Part shown: positions 1 through 4,716 of the stretch, in pieces
Layout of the letters: each line of letters begins with the position of its first letter
How positions within the stretch are numbered: the stretch's first letter is position 1
NCBI GenBank assembly: GCA_016205125.1
Contig: JACQJE010000167.1
Coordinates: forward strand, 1-9,658
Direction of reading: 5' to 3'
DNA length: 9,658 nucleotides
Source: Deltaproteobacteria bacterium
Lineage (GTDB): Bacteria; Bdellovibrionota; O2-12-FULL-43-9; JACQJE01
Position numbers and translations under genes: made by a program
Notes under the pieces: model-generated
Databases searched by the model: none
What the model was told of the DNA's origin: nothing
The model's input: only the letters and a program-made list of their open reading frames with translations

Positions 1-174
1 ATTATACAGTGTTGTATATAATAAATACAGTTGATGAGAGGCAAGTTTAAAATCAAAGTGATTTCAGTCACTTGCTAGAAGGCTAGAGCTTGTAGCAAAA
101 TTTTGACAGAGGGGGGCAGGGACGCTCACTGATTAGGCGGCTTCTCCCTTCTTTCATTTTGGAGGCCCACTCTG
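1..174 (+). promoter_or_regulatory. Leader of the sigma-54 activator, with three inverted repeats and a -10-like box
   Basis: This 174-bp gene-free stretch precedes the first regulator. Three inverted repeats are visible: TATACA-GTGT-TGTATA at 3-18, AAGTGA-N6-TCACTT at 56-73, and TTGCTA-N15-TAGCAA at 72-98. An exact TATAAT lies at 17-22 and overlaps the first palindrome; its -35 would fall off the left edge, so the promoter cannot be completed. TTGACA at 103-108 has no credible -10 box 16-18 bp downstream. No -24/-12 sigma-54 site is visible. The repeats could be operators, but none matches a site I can name. Confidence 0.35.
161..165 (+). promoter_or_regulatory. Ribosome binding site GGAGG
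   Basis: GGAGG lies 9 nt before the ATG at 175 and 12 nt before the second ATG at 178. The spacing favours 175 as the start of the activator. Confidence 0.7.
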
Positions 175-1737
175 ATGATGATCAATTGGGAAGAATTTGA
201 ACACCTTCATGTCATTCGAAAACTCAAGGAGATTCTTTCTAACTGGTGGAATGTGGAGATCTTCTTTGCGGATGATCGGGGGCGTTTGAGGAATATTCGC
301 GAGGCAGGGGAAAAAGAGTTCAAGAACCGCCTGATTAATTTGGTTCTGCACAATGAACAGGGTTTTCAAAGTCTCAGTCAATTTGCAGGGGAAGCGGTCT
401 CTGCCGCTCGTCATGCGGAGAGTCGTTATCTGATGCTGCAATGGTTATTGGGCGGTTCCGGTATTGTTTTCCCGATCCAGATACAAGATGAGTTTATGGG
501 CGCAGTGATTGCGACAGGATTTTGCCGGGAGGGGATGACGGAAAGCCAGAAAGAAGAGCTTCGCAATGCCCTGATCGCGATGAAATTTCCCGCCATTGAT
601 GTGGGACAAGCGCTCGATCGCATGAAGACGGTCATGGAAGAGGAAATGCCGCGATTTACAGAATTAATCGAGCTCGTGGGTCAGGAAATTATCACGATCA
701 ATAATGAGATCGCGAGCCGGGAAGATCGGATCAGCGAGCTCAACAAAGAGCTGGGTACCCGTTACCGCTATGACAATATGATTGGAAAGAGCCGGGCCAT
801 GCAGGAGGTCTATGTCCTCCTGGATAAAATCAAAAACAGTGAGAGTACTGTTTTGGTCCAGGGGGATAACGGAACAGGTAAAGAGTTAATTGCCCGCTCA
901 ATCCACTTCAACAGCCCAAGAAAGGAAAAAGCCTTTGTGACGCAGAACTGTTCCGCGTTTAATGAAAATCTCCTTGATTCAGAGCTCTTTGGTCACGTGA
1001 AAGGATCCTTCACAGGAGCGGTTCGGGACAAGAAAGGGCTGTTCGAAATCGCCGATGGCGGAACTCTCTTTTTGGATGAGATCGGAGATACCTCACCGGC
1101 CATGCAAGTCAAGTTACTGCGTATTCTGCAGGAGGGCACGTTTCTCCCCGTTGGGGGAACAGAACCGCGCCATGTCAATGTCCGTCTGTTGGCGGCAACC
1201 AACAAGAATCTGAAAGAGATGGTCGACCGAGGCGAATTTCGCGAAGACCTCTACTACCGAATCAATGTGATTAACGTCAATGTCCCGCCGCTTCGGGACC
1301 GCAAGGAGGATATCCCGCTTCTCATTGATCACTTCCTTGACAAAGCCGCGCAGGAGCGAGGTCAGAGAAGGAAGATGATCACGAAACGGGCCATGGAAAA
1401 AATCTATGACTATTACTGGCCCGGCAATATCCGGGAACTTCAAAATGAGATTGAGCGCCTAGTCGTTTTAGCTGGAGATGAAGAGAAAATCACTCCAGAA
1501 ATGCTCTCGTCACGCATTCGGGATTATGGAGAAAAAGGGAAGATCCAGGGAGTGCGCCTGCAGGGAAAATTGAAGGATGCCATCGAGGAATTGGAACGTC
1601 AGATGATTCTTGAAGGGTTGAGACGAACGGGATGGAACAAATCAAAGCTGGCTAAAGAACTTGGGATCAGCAGGGCGGGTCTCATCATGAAGGTTGAGAA
1701 GTTTAACTTAGACAAGCGAAAAACCGCTAAAAAGTAA
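175..1737 (+). CDS. Sigma-54-dependent enhancer-binding transcriptional activator, Fis-type
   Basis: This 520-residue protein is a bacterial enhancer-binding protein, which uses ATP hydrolysis to remodel RNA polymerase-sigma-54 at -24/-12 promoters. Residues 1-155 form a sensor region. Its segment around 97-117 (a PI.I...MGAVI-type strand pair) resembles PocR-like domains, but the cysteines usual in those are missing apart from C117, so the ligand is unknown. A predicted helical linker spans about 160-195. The AAA+ core is complete: Walker A GDNGTGKE 230-237, sigma-54 contact loop GSFTGA 277-282 (Ser for the usual Ala), Walker B GGTLFLDEIG 295-304, sensor I near 338-346, arginine-finger region REDLYYR 356-362, and sensor II WPGNIREL 415-422. 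A Fis-type helix-turn-helix lies at about 481-512. There is no receiver domain, so it is not a classical response regulator. The degenerate relative downstream, with its sigma-54 promoter, is the obvious candidate target. The family call is firm; the signal is unknown. Confidence 0.95.
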   Translation: MMINWEEFEHLHVIRKLKEILSNWWNVEIFFADDRGRLRNIREAGEKEFKNRLINLVLHNEQGFQSLSQFAGEAVSAARHAESRYLMLQWLLGGSGIVFPIQIQDEFMGAVIATGFCREGMTESQKEELRNALIAMKFPAIDVGQALDRMKTVMEEEMPRFTELIELVGQEIITINNEIASREDRISELNKELGTRYRYDNMIGKSRAMQEVYVLLDKIKNSESTVLVQGDNGTGKELIARSIHFNSPRKEKAFVTQNCSAFNENLLDSELFGHVKGSFTGAVRDKKGLFEIADGGTLFLDEIGDTSPAMQVKLLRILQEGTFLPVGGTEPRHVNVRLLAATNKNLKEMVDRGEFREDLYYRINVINVNVPPLRDRKEDIPLLIDHFLDKAAQERGQRRKMITKRAMEKIYDYYWPGNIRELQNEIERLVVLAGDEEKITPEMLSSRIRDYGEKGKIQGVRLQGKLKDAIEELERQMILEGLRRTGWNKSKLAKELGISRAGLIMKVEKFNLDKRKTAKK

Positions 1738-1763
1738 AGTATTCCTGTCAATGAGATGCACAA

Positions 1764-1781
1764 CAGTAATTTTCCAGTAAT
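1764..1781 (+). promoter_or_regulatory. Possible upstream activator site: tandem CAGTAAT
   Basis: CAGTAAT occurs at 1764-1770 and again at 1775-1781, an 11-bp period that puts both copies on the same DNA face. A near inverted copy (ATTCCTG, one mismatch) lies at 1741-1747. They sit about 100-120 bp upstream of the -24 element, the distance typical of enhancer sites for sigma-54 activators. Assignment to the neighbouring activator is inference. Confidence 0.35.
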
Positions 1782-1871
1782 ATCGCAGAGTTAAAAGAAA
1801 CCTCCTGAAACAGAGCGATTGCCTGGCTATTCTCTTTACATTTTTGATACAAATCGTCTGCTTTTTCGCCC

Positions 1872-1880
1872 TGTTATAAA
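1872..1880 (+). promoter_or_regulatory. Possible extended -10 sigma-70 promoter
   Basis: TGTTATAAA reads as an extended -10 (TGn followed by TATAAA). It ends 2 bp before the -24 element of the sigma-54 promoter. No -35 at proper spacing is visible, which an extended -10 can tolerate. It could give basal transcription of the degenerate regulator, and sigma-70 polymerase here would exclude sigma-54 polymerase. Confidence 0.25.
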
Positions 1881-1881
1881 G

Positions 1882-1897
1882 TGGCACGAAAGTTGCT
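1882..1897 (+). promoter_or_regulatory. Sigma-54 (-24/-12) promoter, consensus match
   Basis: TGGCACG-AAAG-TTGCT matches the sigma-54 core consensus TGGCACG-N4-TTGCW at every specified base. The GG is at 1883-1884 and the GC at 1895-1896. The transcript start would be near 1908, leaving an untranslated leader of about 40 nt before the ATG at 1948. The site is intergenic and in the right orientation for the degenerate regulator. Confidence 0.88.
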
Positions 1898-1947
1898 TTT
1901 CTTCCCAGGGGAGAGCGATTTCAGCCAGATTAGAAGGGGGTCTTTCT

Positions 1948-2871
1948 ATGCCGTTGTTACGATCGAGACGAAGTTCAGGTCAAGGCTTCTCTCTGACGGA
2001 ATTTGCTTCTACAGAGAAGTTGTACCGGCATCTGCAGTGGATGGCAGGAAGGAAAGCTGTCCTTGGTGAAATGGTGAGCCGCAATAAGGAAATGCAGAAG
2101 ATTTTTTGTCTCTGTGAAGAGTTTGCGGAGAGCTCTTTTCCCCTTACGTTGATTGGGGCGCGAGGGGTGGGAAAGGAGACGCTGGCCCGCGAAATTCATC
2201 GGCTGTCGGGGAGGAGTGAGTGGATCCTCTGGCCCCATCAGGGATGGCAGAAGCACCCCTCGGCCACTTTCTTTGTCCCCTTCCTGGCGGCACTCTCCCG
2301 CGCCGAGCAGAAAGAGCTTGCTCACCTGATCGATCTTTCGCTTCGCCTCGGAGAAGAGAGTCCTTATCGGGTGATTGTCAGTACCCTTTATCCGATCGAG
2401 AAGCTTGAAAATGAAGGATACCTGACGAGCGAACTCGCTTATCGGCTCAGTTCAATCAGGCTTTATCTTCCAGACCTGCGGGAGCGCCGTGAAGATGTCC
2501 TTCTCCTTGTGGAACATTTTCTGACCGTTCTTTCCGGAGGCTGCCGGCAATTGTCTGATCTTCAGACTTCCACGCTCGCTTCTCTGCTGGATAGTGACTG
2601 GCCTGATAATGGGGATGGCATTAAAGCAGTAGTGGAATATCTGCTCCTCTCAAAAGAGATTCCCCCTCATCTCTTATCACCAAAACAGACGGATTTATGG
2701 GAGATCCTTCGTTCTGCCGCTCAGCTCCCCGAAGCGGTCAAACTCCTCGAAAAGAAGATGATTGCTGAGGCTCTTGAAAATGCGGTGGGGAACAAGTCTA
2801 AAGTTTCCCGGGAACTCGGCATCAGCCGCTCCGGTTTACTGCAGAAATTGGAAGAGTATCAACTTATCTAA
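1948..2871 (+). CDS. Degenerate sigma-54 activator-like protein: AAA+ remnant with Fis-type DNA-binding tail
   Basis: The frame is open from a TTG at 1819, but that codon lies upstream of the sigma-54 promoter. ATG 1948, preceded by GAAGGGGG 8 nt upstream, is the likely start, giving 307 residues. Walker A is kept (GARGVGKE 70-77), as is the arginine-finger/second-domain stretch (about 159-192: ..ELAYRL..L..LRERREDV..L.EHFL). Missing are the GAFTGA loop and the Walker B Asp-Glu (the equivalent strand near 106-113 reads TFFVPFLA). The Walker A to sensor I distance is about 37 residues shorter than in the upstream activator. Sensor II WPGNIREL has become WPDNGDGI, losing its arginine. The Fis helix-turn-helix at 273-307 (NKSKVSRELGISRSGL) is clearly related to the upstream gene's. 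It should bind DNA but not activate sigma-54 polymerase. A repressor, competitor or hetero-oligomer partner role is inference. It overlaps the convergent PilZ gene by 8 bp. Confidence 0.85.
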   Translation: MPLLRSRRSSGQGFSLTEFASTEKLYRHLQWMAGRKAVLGEMVSRNKEMQKIFCLCEEFAESSFPLTLIGARGVGKETLAREIHRLSGRSEWILWPHQGWQKHPSATFFVPFLAALSRAEQKELAHLIDLSLRLGEESPYRVIVSTLYPIEKLENEGYLTSELAYRLSSIRLYLPDLRERREDVLLLVEHFLTVLSGGCRQLSDLQTSTLASLLDSDWPDNGDGIKAVVEYLLLSKEIPPHLLSPKQTDLWEILRSAAQLPEAVKLLEKKMIAEALENAVGNKSKVSRELGISRSGLLQKLEEYQLI

Positions 2872-3220
2872 GGAATTCTTCAATAATTCGCTTCGCGTCT
2901 TCTCCCATACTCGTGAATTCCACGCCGACAAGATGGTAAACAGATGCTTTTGACGGAGATTCTCTTTTCTTTGTCTGGTGATTGATCCAGACCACCCGTC
3001 CCTCTGCTTTAATCAGCTGTTGTGAGTTGGGGAGCGAGAAGCAGAGTTCCAGGGTTGTCCCCTCTTTGAGCGGCGTCTTTGTCTCCAGGAGGACCCCTCC
3101 CGGACCAATATTGATGGAATGATGGGCCGTAAAATCGGCTTCACCTTCAATTTTGTATAGGACGTCGGTATTGAGTTCTTTTCTCGGATAGAAGCGAAGA
3201 TCTTCTCTGATGGCTGGCAT
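2864..3220 (-). CDS. PilZ domain protein (c-di-GMP receptor)
   Basis: This single-domain protein has 118 residues from ATG 3220. PilZ domains bind cyclic di-GMP and alter motility, polysaccharide or secretion machinery. The RxxxR switch motif is R9-FYP-R13. The second motif, usually (D/N)xSxxG, reads NIGPGG at 37-42, with Gly for Ser. Typical PilZ strands follow: GGVLLET 41-47, EGRVVWI 73-79, LVGVEFTSM 97-105. A longer frame could begin at TTG 3247, but that codon falls at the expected transcript start and has no Shine-Dalgarno. ATG 3220 has AAGGAG 11 nt upstream. No output domain is attached, so the partner is unknown. The gene is convergent with the degenerate regulator and their 3' ends overlap by 8 bp. 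Confidence 0.88.
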   Translation of the reverse strand: MPAIREDLRFYPRKELNTDVLYKIEGEADFTAHHSINIGPGGVLLETKTPLKEGTTLELCFSLPNSQQLIKAEGRVVWINHQTKKRESPSKASVYHLVGVEFTSMGEDAKRIIEEFLR

Positions 3221-3256
3221 ATAAAACCAATCTCCTTGTATTTGCAAAGGAGGCTC

Positions 3257-3286
3257 TCTATAGCATAGGAGGGAGGGTGCTGTCGA
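3257..3286 (-). promoter_or_regulatory. Sigma-70-type promoter for the PilZ gene
   Basis: On the minus strand, TCGACA (3286-3281) and the extended -10 TGCTATAGA (3265-3257) are separated by 18 bp. Transcription would start near 3250, leaving about 30 nt of leader before ATG 3220. The -35 matches consensus at 5 of 6 bases; the -10 hexamer matches at 4 of 6 and has the TGn extension. Confidence 0.45.
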
Positions 3287-3345
3287 TGGTGCATAAATCT
3301 TGACAAGAGGGGGGTGGAGAAATAGCGTAAGAGAAATGGAAGAGC

Positions 3346-3486
3346 CCTATCGGTAACTTCTCAATAAGTGGAGGTACTGTCATCCTGAGCGAAGCGAAGG
3401 ATCTAGATTCTTCAGGCACTTCGTGCCCGAAGAATGACAGGGGTTGCACTTTTGCCTCAGGTTATTGAGAAGTTACTCCTATCGGT
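3346..3486. repeat. MITE-like element with terminal inverted repeats and flanking direct repeat
   Basis: Perfect 15-bp inverted repeats GTAACTTCTCAATAA (3353-3367) and its complement (3462-3476) bound the element. A 9-bp direct repeat CCTATCGGT lies at 3346-3354 and 3478-3486, as expected for a target-site duplication, though its last two bases overlap the left inverted repeat, so the exact boundary is uncertain. Inside is a second inverted pair CTGTCAT (3377-3383) / ATGACAG (3434-3440). Within that is a hairpin: ATTCTTC 3407-3413 with GAAGAAT 3429-3435, then GGCAC 3415-3419 with GTGCC 3423-3427. No protein is encoded, so any movement would need a transposase in trans. The left part (GAGCGAAGCGAAGGATCT, 3387-3404) is, from memory, a sequence dispersed through many bacterial genomes. 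Confidence 0.8.
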
Positions 3487-3510
3487 GTCCTGGTAAAGGA
3501 GGGGGGAGCA

Positions 3511-4671
3511 ATGAAAGTTTCTAAGATCGCAATCTGCTTTGGGATTTTTTTAATATCTGTTGGATGCGGGCAGGAAAAGACGGCCCTCCAAATGGGGGAA
3601 GATTTTCTGGCAGAAGGGGATCTCTGGAATGCCCGGGCAGCTTTTCGGCAGGTTGTCAAGGAGGATACTTACAATGTCAGGGGGAATTTTTACCTCGCAT
3701 TCCTGGAGCCAGTGGTTATCATTACAGGTTATGACTCTCCTCTGAGAACCCCATTTTTTAAGCTTGTCGAGGCCTTAAAAGCTGAGGGTGGGTTGGCTTC
3801 CCAGCCTGCTGTCTCTTCTCAGCATGCCTTTGTCTCGTTATTGGCTAAGTTTCTCCCGCTCCAATACTTGAGATATATCGCTTACTCTCCGCGTCCTGGT
3901 GTTATTGAGCTTCGCTCTTTCACAAAGGAGAAGCTGATCCCGGCGATCGATCAGGGGATTGCGCATGCGAAGGTCCTCTTTGAGAACAAGGATCTCCGCC
4001 ATACGCTGGATGCCTCTAAATGGGGCTGGCCTGGACTTGTGACAGATCACCCTGAAATGGATTGGGGGGATGCGATGCTCCTCAAGAGTGCCCTCTATTC
4101 CATGCGCGCAATGGCTGAGGTCATCCTCGCCTACAACCTCACAGATCTCTTTGAAATTGCGGAAAAGTTGGATAAGAGTCCGGATAAGAGTCCCATGAAG
4201 ATTGTGGCACTTATTAAAAGCTATCCCAATTTCGCGACAAAGCAGGAGAGCGACCATCTCGTTCAGGCGAAGGGGCATTTGGCGACGAGTCTTGATGCAT
4301 TGCGGGACGCAATTTCGTCTATTGTGAGAGAAGATGATGAACAGGCGAACGATCTTCTTCCAAAAGATAAACTCCCGGTAAAATTTGAAGAGACCGTCCA
4401 GACGTTAAGAGAGAGTCTGGAGGCGGAAAAAGAGGTCAAGTGGTATGTCAAAGCGGAAAGTGAGAAGGAGCCGATTGAAATTCTCCTGCGGCTCGATTTG
4501 AGCAAGTTTTTTGGCTCTGGTTCTGATGACCTCAAAGGATGGCTGCCGCAGTTTGATACCGCGGGACGTCTTACGAGTTATCCGGATCTGACCTTTGGAG
4601 GGATCTCCCCGCAGGGGGATCTGGTGGCCCTCTTCTGCTCTGGAATGCAAAGTAGAGAATGGTGCCCCTAA
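3511..4671 (+). CDS. Predicted lipoprotein with one TPR-like segment, function unknown
   Basis: This 386-residue protein is not one I recognise. The N-terminus is a lipoprotein signal: K2 and K5, a hydrophobic run 6-17, then SVGC with the acylated Cys at 19, implying membrane anchoring after secretion. Residues 24-52 fit one tetratricopeptide-type helical pair (ALQMGEDFLAEGDLWNARAAF with a following VV.ED). The rest looks mostly helical, with a charged stretch at about 245-320, and may be a divergent helical-repeat scaffold. A short DKSPDKSP duplication occurs near the middle. The C-terminal tail (about 335-386) has Gly/Pro-rich loops and two Cys (379 and 385). The start is well supported by AAAGGAGG just upstream. 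The gene stands alone; its leader carries the MITE-like element and its 3' end faces the large lipoprotein gene. Confidence 0.8.
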   Translation: MKVSKIAICFGIFLISVGCGQEKTALQMGEDFLAEGDLWNARAAFRQVVKEDTYNVRGNFYLAFLEPVVIITGYDSPLRTPFFKLVEALKAEGGLASQPAVSSQHAFVSLLAKFLPLQYLRYIAYSPRPGVIELRSFTKEKLIPAIDQGIAHAKVLFENKDLRHTLDASKWGWPGLVTDHPEMDWGDAMLLKSALYSMRAMAEVILAYNLTDLFEIAEKLDKSPDKSPMKIVALIKSYPNFATKQESDHLVQAKGHLATSLDALRDAISSIVREDDEQANDLLPKDKLPVKFEETVQTLRESLEAEKEVKWYVKAESEKEPIEILLRLDLSKFFGSGSDDLKGWLPQFDTAGRLTSYPDLTFGGISPQGDLVALFCSGMQSREWCP

Positions 4672-4683
4672 AAGAACCTGTCC

Positions 4684-4708
4684 GGCAAGCTGCAAGCGGT
4701 CGCTTGCC
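4684..4708. terminator. Hairpin between convergent lipoprotein genes, possible terminator or small repeat
   Basis: GGCAAGC (4684-4690) can pair with GCTTGCC (4702-4708). Alternatively GCAAGC (4692-4697) pairs with GCTTGC (4702-4707) around a GGTC loop. It starts 12 nt after the plus-strand stop and ends 8 nt before the minus-strand stop, so it could serve both genes. Neither side has a proper U-tract; the minus strand reaches only TTCTTTT, 9 nt beyond. A dispersed palindromic repeat is an equally good reading. Confidence 0.4.
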
Positions 4709-4716
4709 AATGGCCA

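Noticed and set aside
103..131. Sigma-70 promoter using TTGACA at 103-108
   Set aside because: No acceptable -10 lies 16-18 bp downstream (the sequence there is TCACTG).
1819..1947. N-terminal extension of the second regulator from TTG 1819
   Set aside because: It contains the sigma-54 promoter, has no good ribosome binding site, and encodes no recognisable domain; ATG 1948 is better supported.
3258..3449. Open frame on the minus strand containing a RSFASLRMT-like peptide
   Set aside because: It is a translation of the MITE-like repeat and its flank, with no ribosome binding site or domain.
4200..4220. Second sigma-54 site at TGGCACTT
   Set aside because: The -12 TTGC element is missing at the required spacing, and the site is inside a coding region.
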